From the NCBI RefSeq assembly GCF_010119195.1, contig NZ_WRXL01000007.1, positions 124,001 through 188,000 on the forward strand: a stretch of DNA of 64,000 bases, read 5' to 3'. Source of the DNA: Haloarcula salina (GTDB lineage Archaea > Halobacteriota > Halobacteria > Halobacteriales > Haloarculaceae). The position numbers were made by a program, and so were the translations under genes. The notes beneath the pieces are model-generated. The model was not told the DNA's origin, did not search any database, and worked only from the letters and a program-made list of their open reading frames with translations. The number at the start of each line of letters is the position of its first letter. Position 1 is the first letter of the stretch. This document shows, one piece after another, positions 49,992 through 57,911 of this stretch.

Positions 49992-51197
49992 TCACTCCAC
50001 GGCGAAGTGGTCGAGCGCCTCGCGGTTCAGTTCCGTGCTGACACCGGGCTCGTCGGGCAGCGGTATCGAGCCGTTCTCCGGCGACGGCGGGTTCTGGAAG
50101 ATGGCGTCGGCGTAGGTCGACTCCTTTTCCTCTTGCTGTTCCTGGAACCACTCGGGGGTCGGGAAGTACTCGGCCATCGGCATGTTCGTGTGCCCCGCGA
50201 TCGCGTGCAATGTGGGGTTCGTTCCGGCGTGAGGGATCACCGGTACGTCGTGGACCTCCGCCATGTCCGCGACCTTCTGGAGCTCCGTGATCCCGCCGAC
50301 GCGGCCCACGTCGGGCTGGAGGATGTCGACGGCTTCGCGTTCGAGCAGTTCCTCGTGGCCCCAGCGCGTGAACTCGTGTTCGCCGCCGGAGATCGGCATC
50401 GGCGCGGCCTCCCGGACCTCGGCGTAGCCCCTGATGTCGTCGGCGATGACCGGCTCCTCGACCCACGCCATGTCGTACTTCGCGAGGCGCTGGGTCATCT
50501 CCTTGGCGTACTTCACCGACCAGCCCATGTAGGCGTCGCCCGCGATGTCGATCTCGTGGCCGACGGCCTCCCGGACTGTCCTGACGATCTCCTCGTTTTT
50601 CTCCATCCCCGAGCGCCCGTCCTCGGGCCCGTGGAGGAAGCGCAGTTTCATCGCGTCGAAGCCCGCCTCGGCGTACTCGAGGGCCTCGCGCTCCAGTTTC
50701 TCCATGTCGACGGGGTGGAGGTTCGACGCGTAGGCCGGGATCTCGCCCTTCGTGGGGCCGCCGAGCAGTTCGTACACCGGCTTGCCGGCCTCCTTGCCGG
50801 CGATGTCCCACAGCGCCTGATCGACGGCGCTGATCGCCATGACGGCGACGCCCTTCCGGCCGAACGGGAGCGTCGCGCGGTACATCTGTTCCCAGAGGTG
50901 CTCGCGTCGCATCGGGTCCTCGCCGTGCACGATCTTCGAGAGCGTCTCCTCGACGACGGTGGCGATGGCGCCCGTGCCCCAGTTGCCGACGCCGACGCCG
51001 GTGATGCCCGCGTCGGTCTCGACCTCGACGACCACGTCGCCGACCGGCCCCATCCACTTCCGGCGGGCCTGCGGGTTCTCGCCGTCGACGTTGCGGTACT
51101 CGTCGTACTTCGACATGATCGTCACGAGGGGGAACTCGATGAACTCGCCCCACGACTCGTTGCTGACTTTCGTCGCTGAAATGTCTGTGATCTCCAT
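49992..51197 (-). CDS. L-rhamnonate dehydratase, 401 aa
   Basis: An enolase-superfamily enzyme (mandelate racemase subgroup) that dehydrates L-rhamnonate to 2-keto-3-deoxy-L-rhamnonate. The N-terminal capping domain has FPLVTIMSKYDEYR, which parallels the characterised RhmD cap. Metal ligands fit Asp221 (AGDAYMGW), Glu247 (AWVEEPV) and the Glu of SGGEHEF (~273). The His-Asp dyad fits His323 (VIPHAG) and Asp296 (LQPDVGRVGGIT). The C-terminus GVSTELNREAL also matches RhmD. Length 401 aa is within a few residues of bacterial RhmD. An alternative aldonate (e.g. fuconate) is less likely given the mutarotase. Confidence 0.87.
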   Translation of the reverse strand: MEITDISATKVSNESWGEFIEFPLVTIMSKYDEYRNVDGENPQARRKWMGPVGDVVVEVETDAGITGVGVGNWGTGAIATVVEETLSKIVHGEDPMRREHLWEQMYRATLPFGRKGVAVMAISAVDQALWDIAGKEAGKPVYELLGGPTKGEIPAYASNLHPVDMEKLEREALEYAEAGFDAMKLRFLHGPEDGRSGMEKNEEIVRTVREAVGHEIDIAGDAYMGWSVKYAKEMTQRLAKYDMAWVEEPVIADDIRGYAEVREAAPMPISGGEHEFTRWGHEELLEREAVDILQPDVGRVGGITELQKVADMAEVHDVPVIPHAGTNPTLHAIAGHTNMPMAEYFPTPEWFQEQQEEKESTYADAIFQNPPSPENGSIPLPDEPGVSTELNREALDHFAVE

Positions 51198-51234
51198 AGG
51201 TCGATCGCGTACGTAGACGTGTTCCGGCAGTAGT

Positions 51235-51244
51235 AAAACGTTTT
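51235..51244. promoter_or_regulatory. AAAACGTTTT palindrome upstream of the dehydratase gene
   Basis: A 10-bp palindrome 38 nt upstream of the dehydratase ATG (51197). The overlapping TTTTACTA on the minus strand is also the best TATA candidate, so it may be promoter, operator or both. Confidence 0.4.
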
Positions 51245-51325
51245 CTGTCACCGCGTGAGGCCGTCTCTGTCCTGTATTCGAGTCTCGCCAGTATCCGACC
51301 GCGGTCGCGCGCGTCGGTGGCAGGC

Positions 51326-52360
51326 TCAGTCGCCGAACTGGAACACCGGTTTGCAGGTCTCTGAGCCCAGGAACGCCTCGAAGGCGGCCGACGGGTCGTC
51401 GACCGAGTAGGACGTGTCCAAGATCTCGTCGACCGCGATCGCGCCGCGCTCCATCAGCCGGAGCGCCTGCTCGAAGTTCGTCCACGTCGAGCCGTAGGAG
51501 GTGTTGATCTCGATCTCGCCGCGCACGACCGGCGTCAGCGTGACCTCGCTGGGCTGGTTCGGGATGCCGACGACGACGACCTGTCCGCCCTTGCGGACGT
51601 GCTCCGCGGCCGTGCCGACGCCGGTGTGGTGGCCCGTCGAGTCGATGGCCACGTCGAAGCCGATGCCGTCGGTGAACGACTCCGTCGCGGCCTCGAGGCC
51701 GTCGCCCGACTGGACGTTGACCGTCTCGATGCCGAGGTCGTCGAGCAGCGGCAGGCGGTACGCGGCGTCCTGGTCGAGGCCCGAGACGAGGACGTTCGCG
51801 CCAAGCGAGTCCGCGACGGCGGCGACGAGGACGCCGATAGGGCCCGGCCCCTCGACGAGGACGGTGTCGCCCGGCGTCGCGTTCGACCGGTCGAGGACGG
51901 CCCGCGTGGCGATGCTCGTCGGCTCGGTGATGGCCGCGTGGCGCAGCGGGACCTCGTCGGGGACGGCGTGGACGTGCTCCGGCGCGACGGTCACGTACTC
52001 AGCGTACGCGCCGTCGCGGTGCATCCCCGTGATCGAGAAGTTCTGGCAGACGTTCGGCTGGCCGTTCTTGCACTGGAAGCAGTGACCGCAGTCGTGGATC
52101 GGCTCCTCGACGACCTTGTCGCCTTCCGCGAAGCCCTCCACGTCGGACCCGACCTCGACGACCTCGGCCGAGTACTCGTGGCCCATGATCCGCGGAATCG
52201 GGATCCACTCGTAGCCGCCGTCGTACTTGTAGGCGTGGGCGTCGCTCCCGCAGAGCCCGGCCGTGTGGACTTTCACGAGCAATTCGTCTGCGTCTGGCGT
52301 GGGGACCTCCCGCTCCTGTGTCTCCACGGCGCGGGGGCCCGTCTGAACGATTGCTTTCAT
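51326..52360 (-). CDS. Zinc-dependent alcohol/polyol dehydrogenase (MDR), likely keto-deoxy-rhamnonate dehydrogenase, 344 aa
   Basis: A medium-chain dehydrogenase. Catalytic zinc site: Cys in AGLCGSDAH and GHEYSAEV. Structural zinc loop: CGHCFQCKNGQPNVC. NAD(P) domain: VLVEGPGPIGVLVAAVADSL with the Asp of SGLDQDA at the end of the second strand, favouring NAD. Similar to L-threonine/polyol dehydrogenases. In the diketo-hydrolase pathway the 4-hydroxyl of 2-keto-3-deoxy-L-rhamnonate must be oxidised, and this enzyme, between dehydratase and importer genes, is the natural candidate; that is inference. Upstream AT box TTAATAATTTT at 52416-52426. Confidence 0.87.
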   Translation of the reverse strand: MKAIVQTGPRAVETQEREVPTPDADELLVKVHTAGLCGSDAHAYKYDGGYEWIPIPRIMGHEYSAEVVEVGSDVEGFAEGDKVVEEPIHDCGHCFQCKNGQPNVCQNFSITGMHRDGAYAEYVTVAPEHVHAVPDEVPLRHAAITEPTSIATRAVLDRSNATPGDTVLVEGPGPIGVLVAAVADSLGANVLVSGLDQDAAYRLPLLDDLGIETVNVQSGDGLEAATESFTDGIGFDVAIDSTGHHTGVGTAAEHVRKGGQVVVVGIPNQPSEVTLTPVVRGEIEINTSYGSTWTNFEQALRLMERGAIAVDEILDTSYSVDDPSAAFEAFLGSETCKPVFQFGD

Positions 52361-52527
52361 TGGTAGTCGGAGACTGGTGACTGGCTGTCTCACTCGAACC
52401 ATTCGCGTACACCGGTTAATAATTTTGGGTGTCCGGCTCGCTCGCGGGCGTTCAGACGGCGCTTCCGGACCCGAGGCAACGCCCACAGCGTGCGGTAGCA
52501 GTACGATCCTCCGCGGGAGATCCGAAC

Positions 52528-53691
52528 TCAGACCTCGACGCCGTTTGTCGGTGCGTCCTCGGCGCGTTCCGCCATGAGCCGGCCCTTGATGAGTTCCTCC
52601 GTCTCGGCGTCGAACAGGTAGACGTGCTCCGGCGCGATGGTGAACGTCAGCGAGTCGCCGGCCGCCAGGTCGTGGAAGCCGCCGATCTTGGCGGTGATGT
52701 CGCCGCTCTCGCTCTCTGCGTGGACGATCGCCTCCGTCCCGACGGGCTCGACGACGCGGACCTCGGCGTCCACGTCCGGGCCCTCCGTCAGCCGCGCCGC
52801 CCGCTGGTAGAGGTCCTGTGGCCGGAACCCGACGAGCACGTCGGACGTGTCGATCTCGGTCTCGACGAGCGCCTTCGGAATCTCGAAGCTCGTGTCGTCC
52901 GTCTCGATGGCGTAGTCGTCGCCGCTGTCCGTGACGCGCCCCGAGTAGAGGTTCATGTCGGGGCTGCCGACGAACTGCGCGACGAAGAGGTTCGCGGGCT
53001 CGTTGAACACCTGGTCCGGCGTGCCCAGTTGCTGGAGTTTGCCGTCGTTGAGGATGGCAATGGTGTCGGCGATGGTCATCGCCTCCTCCTGGTTGTGGGT
53101 CACGTACGCCGAGGTGATGCCGACCTGGGACTGCAGTTCGTCGATCTCGGTCCGCATCGTCTTCCGTAGCTGGGCGTCCAAGTTCGCCAGCGGCTCGTCG
53201 AACAGGAACAGTCGCGGCTCGCGGATGATGGCGCGACCGAGCGCGACCCGCTGTTGCTGGCCGCCCGAGAGCTGTGCGGGCTTGTTGTTCAGGAGCTCCT
53301 CGATTTCGAGCATCTCCGCGACCTCGGTGACGCGCTGGTCGATCTCCCCGTCGGTCATGTCGTTGTCCTCGCGTCGGAGCCCGAAGCCGAGGTTCTCCCG
53401 GACGGTCATGTGCGGATAGAGGGCGAAGTCCTGGAACACCATCGCCACGTCGCGGTTGCGCGCCTTGATGTCGTTGACGACGGTCCCGTCGAAGCGAATC
53501 TCGCCCTCGGTGGGGTCTTCGAGCCCGCCGATCATGCGGAGCGTCGTCGTCTTCCCACAGCCGCTCGGGCCGAGCAGGACCAGGAAGTCCCCGTCGGGCA
53601 CGTCGATCGAGAGGTCGTTCACGGCGACCACGCCGTCTTTCTCGGGGTCACCGAATACCTTCGTGACACCGTCGACTTCTAGGTGTGTCAT
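52528..53691 (-). CDS. Sugar ABC transporter ATPase (MalK/UgpC type), 387 aa
   Basis: Powers carbohydrate import by the permeases encoded just upstream. Walker A GPSGCGKTTTLR, Q-loop MVFQDFALYPHMTV, signature LSGGQQQRVALGRAII, Walker B LFLFDEPLANLDAQ, switch His in YVTHNQEEAM. The C-terminal ~130 residues form the OB/TOBE regulatory domain (VGFRPQDLYQRAARLTEGPD). It has its own TATA box (53714-53723), although it follows the permease genes by only 60 bp. Confidence 0.92.
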   Translation of the reverse strand: MTHLEVDGVTKVFGDPEKDGVVAVNDLSIDVPDGDFLVLLGPSGCGKTTTLRMIGGLEDPTEGEIRFDGTVVNDIKARNRDVAMVFQDFALYPHMTVRENLGFGLRREDNDMTDGEIDQRVTEVAEMLEIEELLNNKPAQLSGGQQQRVALGRAIIREPRLFLFDEPLANLDAQLRKTMRTEIDELQSQVGITSAYVTHNQEEAMTIADTIAILNDGKLQQLGTPDQVFNEPANLFVAQFVGSPDMNLYSGRVTDSGDDYAIETDDTSFEIPKALVETEIDTSDVLVGFRPQDLYQRAARLTEGPDVDAEVRVVEPVGTEAIVHAESESGDITAKIGGFHDLAAGDSLTFTIAPEHVYLFDAETEELIKGRLMAERAEDAPTNGVEV

Positions 53692-53713
53692 TGTCCAGTG
53701 TTACCGTCCACCG

Positions 53714-53723
53714 CATAATAAAA
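53714..53723 (-). promoter_or_regulatory. TATA element of the sugar ABC ATPase gene
   Basis: CATAATAAAA on the plus strand, read as TTTTATTATG on the minus strand, 23-32 nt upstream of the ATG at 53691. It suggests that the ATPase can be made independently of the permeases. Confidence 0.5.
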
Positions 53724-53751
53724 GTGCCGTCCTGACGGCGCTACGGGGCGA

Positions 53752-54717
53752 CTATCCCTTGACGGCGCCGCCGGTGAGGCCCTGCACGAAGTACTGCTGG
53801 ATGTACGCCAGTCCGGCCAGGACCGGCAGCGAGATGATGATCGACGCCGCCGCGACGACGTTCCACTGCGTGTTGAACCCCTGCACGAAGGTCAGAAGTC
53901 CGGGGGGAACGGTGAACTTCGAGTTGTCGAGCAGCGTCAGCGCGAAGACGAGTTCGTTCCACGCCAGCAGGAACGCGAAGATGAACGACGCGATGAGCGA
54001 GTTCCGCGCCATCGGCACCAGCACGTACCAGAACGTCTCGAAGGGCGTACACTGGTCGATGCGCGAGGCCTCGACGATGGAGTCGGGGAAGTCGTCGAAG
54101 AAGCCCTTCATGAGCCAGACCACGAACGGCGAGGTCATCGCGCCGTAGATGAGGATCAGCGCGAGGTGGGTGTTGAACAGCCCCAGCGTCGAGATGAGTT
54201 CCCACTCGGGGACCATGATGGCCGTCCCGGGGAACATCAGCGACGCGAGCAGGAGGCTCATGATGGCGTTCTTCCCGCGGAACTCCCGCTGGGAGAGGAC
54301 GTACGCCGCCCCCGTCCCGAGGACGAGCGCGATGAGTCCGGCTCCGACCGCGACCTTCAGGCTGTTGAGGATGAGCGTCAGGATGTCGATGTCGATGGCC
54401 GAGGAGATCTCCCAGCCGAACGACTGCTCGAAGAACGCGTCGTAGCCGCTCGTCTGGAGCGACGACATGACGACCATCCGGAACCCCTGCAGCGAGGGGT
54501 CTTCCGGGAAGACCGTCGGCGGGATCTGCTGGATCTCGGCCGTCGTCTTGAACGCCGTCACGACCATCCAGTACAGCGGGAACAGGACGTACGTGAAGAC
54601 GACGAGCGTCAGCAGGCCGATGAGCGACTTGCGGACGTACGTCCCCGACTGCGTGTCGTACAGCCACGACTGGTTCTTGCGGAACTCCGATTTCGGGTCT
54701 TGGGTGTCTGTCGCCAT
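53752..54717 (-). CDS. Sugar ABC transporter permease (MalG type), 321 aa
   Basis: A membrane subunit with six helices. The first (~35-55, LIGLLTLVVFTYVLFPLYWM) is followed by a ~70-residue external loop. The EAA coupling loop is IVEASRIDQCTPFETFWYVL followed by VPMARNSL, placing it in the carbohydrate uptake CUT1 family. It overlaps the stop of the MalF-type gene by one base (TAATG) and pairs with it. Confidence 0.9.
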   Translation of the reverse strand: MATDTQDPKSEFRKNQSWLYDTQSGTYVRKSLIGLLTLVVFTYVLFPLYWMVVTAFKTTAEIQQIPPTVFPEDPSLQGFRMVVMSSLQTSGYDAFFEQSFGWEISSAIDIDILTLILNSLKVAVGAGLIALVLGTGAAYVLSQREFRGKNAIMSLLLASLMFPGTAIMVPEWELISTLGLFNTHLALILIYGAMTSPFVVWLMKGFFDDFPDSIVEASRIDQCTPFETFWYVLVPMARNSLIASFIFAFLLAWNELVFALTLLDNSKFTVPPGLLTFVQGFNTQWNVVAAASIIISLPVLAGLAYIQQYFVQGLTGGAVKG

Positions 54718-55643
54718 TAGAACTCACCTTGCACTTTGTCGTACACCTGGATGTAGTAGTAGGAGAACACGAGCAGGACGACGAACAGCAGCATCGACAG
54801 CGCCGACGCGAGGCCGACGTTGAAGTCGACGAACGCCGTCCGGTAGATCATCACCGGGAGCGTGCTGCTGGAGACGCCGGGACCGCCCTTCGTCATCACC
54901 CACACCATCGAGAAGTTCCTGATGTTGTAGATGAGCATCAGGAGGAAGCCGATGGCGAGGTTGTACCGCATCATCGGGAGCGTGATGTACCGGAACTGCT
55001 CCCACGGGGTCGCGCCGTCCATCCGCGCGGCCTCGTAGAGGTGCTCGTCGATGCCCTGCAGCGATGTCAGCGTCAGGAGCGCGAACAGGGGCGCGAGCCG
55101 CCAGATCATCCCGACGATGGGCGGCCACAGCGAGAGGTCGGTCGACCCGAGCATGACGATGTACTCGTCGATGACGCCCAGTTGCACCAGCAGTTCGTTG
55201 ATGATGCCCTGTGAGCCGCCGAACATGAACTGCCAGATGGACGCCCCGACGACCCGCGGGAGGACCCACGGGATGAGGACGATGGCGCTGGCCACGCTCG
55301 TGAACGGGAGCTTCTCGTAGAGGAGCCACCCCATGAGGAAGCCGAGCACGATGGCCGCGATGCTCCCGACGGCCACCCAGACGAACGTGTTCCAGAGCAC
55401 TTGGTGGATGGTCTCGCTCGTCCAGATCTCGGCGTAGTTCGCGAGGCCGACGAACTCCGCCTCCGCCGGCGAGAGGAGGTCCTTGTCGAAGAAACTGGAG
55501 TAGATCGCCTGCGCGATGGGATAGAGGATGAACACGCCGACGAGCGACATCACCGGGAGTATCGGGAGGTACACCCGGACCCCTTCGGGAACCCGCTCGA
55601 TCGCGTGTTCGTACGACGCCTGTGCGTTGTCTACGTAACTCAT
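54717..55643 (-). CDS. Sugar ABC transporter permease (MalF type), 308 aa
   Basis: A membrane subunit with six helices, the first at ~28-50 (LPVMSLVGVFILYPIAQAIY) and the CUT1 EAA loop LYEAARMDGATPWEQFRYIT followed by LPMMRYN. It is 50 bp downstream of the binding-protein gene and continuous with the MalG-type gene. Together they form the pore of the importer. Confidence 0.9.
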   Translation of the reverse strand: MSYVDNAQASYEHAIERVPEGVRVYLPILPVMSLVGVFILYPIAQAIYSSFFDKDLLSPAEAEFVGLANYAEIWTSETIHQVLWNTFVWVAVGSIAAIVLGFLMGWLLYEKLPFTSVASAIVLIPWVLPRVVGASIWQFMFGGSQGIINELLVQLGVIDEYIVMLGSTDLSLWPPIVGMIWRLAPLFALLTLTSLQGIDEHLYEAARMDGATPWEQFRYITLPMMRYNLAIGFLLMLIYNIRNFSMVWVMTKGGPGVSSSTLPVMIYRTAFVDFNVGLASALSMLLFVVLLVFSYYYIQVYDKVQGEF

Positions 55644-55693
55644 AGTGTGATAGGATTCATTGCGGTGTGTTCACATAAAACGGTCGGCGGGCC

Positions 55694-57151
55694 TCAGGCG
55701 AGGTTCTCGTCGATGGCTTCCTGGACGGCGGAGTTCGCGCTGGCGCAGGCCTCCTCGGCGGTCGCGTTGCCCAGCACGACCGGCTGGATGACTTCGGTGT
55801 TGATCGTGCTCTGGATGGAGGCGAGCCCGGCGAACGACGGGAACCGCGAGGTGCGGGTGAAGAGGTCGTCGTTCTCGTACAGCGTGACGAGGTCGCCGAA
55901 CTGGCTCTGGAAGAGGTCGGTCGGCTCCTCGAAGGCGCTCTGGAGCGTCGGGACGCGGCCGCGGATGCCCACGTCGGCCTCCGAGGCGTACGTCCACGGG
56001 GCGAGCTGGTCGGGCTGGTTCCACCACTCGATGTAATCGAAGGCGGCGGATCGTTCGGCGTCGTTCGCCGTGCCGTTGCCCATCATGAAGCCCTGCGCGT
56101 TCTGGAGCAGGAGGTCCCGGGGCTCGAAGCTCCCGGACGGGTTCTCCGGGAGCGGCGCGCGCGTGACGGTGTGGCCCTCGCCGTCGAGCCACGGCTGGGG
56201 CGCGCCCGTGGTCTGGTACACCGCGTTCGCGTGGGAGTACGTGATGAAGATACCCGACTCGCCCTCGCGGAGGAGCCGACCCGCAGCGATGTGGTTGTTC
56301 TCGGCCATGGAGTCCGGGAACAGCCCCGCCTCCGCGATGTCCTGGTACAGCTTGACGGCGTCGACGAAGCCGGGCTGGTCGACCGTCGCCTCCATCGACT
56401 CGGGGTCGAAGTACCGGCCCCCGTTCGCGTAGACGAATCCGATGAAGTAGCCCGTCGTCAGGCCGAAGTCGGTTCCGGGAGCCGTGATGGCCGCCGAGAC
56501 CTCGTCGATCTCCTGCATCTCCTCGCCCAGTTGGATGAGCTCGGGCCAGGACCGCGGCGGCGCGTCGAAGCTGGTCTGTTCGAGGTAGTCCGTCCGGATG
56601 TCGATGAACGGCCCGAGGTCGGCGTAGCCGCCCGGGAGTCCCCACTGGTGCTCGCCGTCGGTGTCGCCGAGCCCAGAGTATAGCTGAGTCTGGATGTTGG
56701 CGTCGATGAAGTGGCTGTTGATCTCCTCCAGGCGGTCCGCGAACTGGCTCTGGTCGAGGGGCTGAATCGCGCCGGCCCCGGCGTAGTCGGGGATCTGCTG
56801 GCACTGTCCGGCCATCACGTCGGGGAGGTTGTTGTTCGCGGCCGCCGAGGCGATGATCTGGTACTTCTGGCCCCACTCCTGGTGCTGGTAACTGACGTTG
56901 TGCTCGCCGTATTCGGAGTAGTGCCCGCTGATGTACTCCCGTTCGGCGGGAATGCCGCCGAACAGCCAGAAGTCGAGGTTCTGCGAGCCGCCGCCGTTGC
57001 CGCCGTTGCCACCGCCACCATCGCCACCGTCACCACCGCCGTCTCCGCCGTCACCACCGCTGCACCCGGCGAGTCCCAGGGCGGCCGCAGTACCGACTCC
57101 AGTCAGAAAGCGACGCCTGTCGAGTCCGGACGACGTACTATCGTGTGTCAT
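55694..57151 (-). CDS. Sugar ABC transporter substrate-binding lipoprotein, 485 aa
   Basis: An extracytoplasmic SBP family 1 protein. Tat lipoprotein signal: LDRRRFLTGVG and lipobox LGLAGC (Cys near residue 30), then a Gly/Asp-rich linker (~31-55). The ligand domain follows (LDFWLFGGIPAEREYISGHY, PDVMAGQCQQIPDYAGAGAI, RSWPELIQLGEEMQEI, GESGIFITYSHANAVYQTTG). The ligand is probably the deoxy sugar or an oligomer of it. The ATG at 57151 lies 27 nt from a very strong TATA box. First gene of the importer operon. Confidence 0.9.
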   Translation of the reverse strand: MTHDSTSSGLDRRRFLTGVGTAAALGLAGCSGGDGGDGGGDGGDGGGGNGGNGGGSQNLDFWLFGGIPAEREYISGHYSEYGEHNVSYQHQEWGQKYQIIASAAANNNLPDVMAGQCQQIPDYAGAGAIQPLDQSQFADRLEEINSHFIDANIQTQLYSGLGDTDGEHQWGLPGGYADLGPFIDIRTDYLEQTSFDAPPRSWPELIQLGEEMQEIDEVSAAITAPGTDFGLTTGYFIGFVYANGGRYFDPESMEATVDQPGFVDAVKLYQDIAEAGLFPDSMAENNHIAAGRLLREGESGIFITYSHANAVYQTTGAPQPWLDGEGHTVTRAPLPENPSGSFEPRDLLLQNAQGFMMGNGTANDAERSAAFDYIEWWNQPDQLAPWTYASEADVGIRGRVPTLQSAFEEPTDLFQSQFGDLVTLYENDDLFTRTSRFPSFAGLASIQSTINTEVIQPVVLGNATAEEACASANSAVQEAIDENLA

Positions 57152-57177
57152 GAGACGCTGTTTCAAACGACGCGGCG

Positions 57178-57190
57178 TATATATAATAAA
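57178..57190 (-). promoter_or_regulatory. Strong TATA element of the sugar importer operon
   Basis: TATATATAATAAA, 27-39 nt upstream of the binding-protein ATG (57151) on the minus strand. One of the two strongest AT boxes in the window; TTTACCGGTATTTTACA continues upstream of it. Confidence 0.6.
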
Positions 57191-57346
57191 TTTACCGGTA
57201 TTTTACACCCTCATTTCACATTACTGGACACGGGTCGCCCCAATGGTTCATTTCCGCGTTCGCGTGCGAGCGAAACTGGCGGGTCGTACAGTATCGCGCG
57301 TTTCCGGGTCCGTCCCCGTCGAGAGCAGCGACTCGATCTCGGACCC

Positions 57347-57355
57347 AAATTAAAT
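57347..57355 (+). promoter_or_regulatory. TATA element of the lut operon
   Basis: AAATTAAAT, 30-38 nt upstream of the ATG at 57385. It indicates a near-leaderless transcript and separates this operon from the divergent importer operon. Confidence 0.5.
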
Positions 57356-57384
57356 GACGGAGTAGCGCCTGCCTTCGAGTACTG

Positions 57385-57909
57385 ATGTCAGGAGCCACAT
57401 TCTCGTCGTTCGAGCGGTCACTCGGCGAACTGGACGTGCCGGCGACGCGGATCAAGCGAGAGGAGTTCACGAATCAGGTCGAGGAGGCAGTCGAACCGCC
57501 GGCCGTCGGCGTCCCCCTCGGGGAGACGTTCGACGAGCCGGCGCTGTCGCTCGACGGGACGCCGGTCACCGTGGACCCGACCCCGGTCGCGCTCCGCGAG
57601 GCGACGACGGGCGTCACGGGGGCGCGACTCGGAATCGGGGACTACGGCACGCTCGCCCTGTCGCTGACCGACCGCGCGAGCGAGCTTGTGAGCCTGTTCG
57701 TCGAGCACCACGTCGCCGTCGTCCGGGAACGCGACCTCGTCGACGAGATGCGGACCGGAATCGAGACGCTCGGCGAGGAGTTCGCCGAGACGCGCGGGAG
57801 CGCGATTCTTGCCACCGGTCCCAGCGCGACGGCCGACATGGGCGCGCTGGTGAAGGGCGCACACGGGCCACGAACGGTCGAGGTGCTCGTGCTGACGGAG
57901 GACGACTGA
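57385..57909 (+). CDS. lutC: LutC-like lactate utilisation protein (LUD domain), 174 aa
   Basis: A subunit of the LutABC-type iron-sulfur L-lactate dehydrogenase system. The LUD domain shows TGVTGARLGIGDYGTLALSL, VVRERDLVDEM and the C-terminal signature ATGPSATADMGALVKGAHGP. Relatives make L-lactate to pyruvate oxidation possible in bacteria that lack the flavin enzyme. It starts 2 bp before the LutB/A fusion gene, so both are co-translated. Placed in a pathway that releases L-lactate, it is probably there to use that product. Confidence 0.85.
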   Translation: MSGATFSSFERSLGELDVPATRIKREEFTNQVEEAVEPPAVGVPLGETFDEPALSLDGTPVTVDPTPVALREATTGVTGARLGIGDYGTLALSLTDRASELVSLFVEHHVAVVRERDLVDEMRTGIETLGEEFAETRGSAILATGPSATADMGALVKGAHGPRTVEVLVLTEDD

Positions 57910-57911
57910 CG

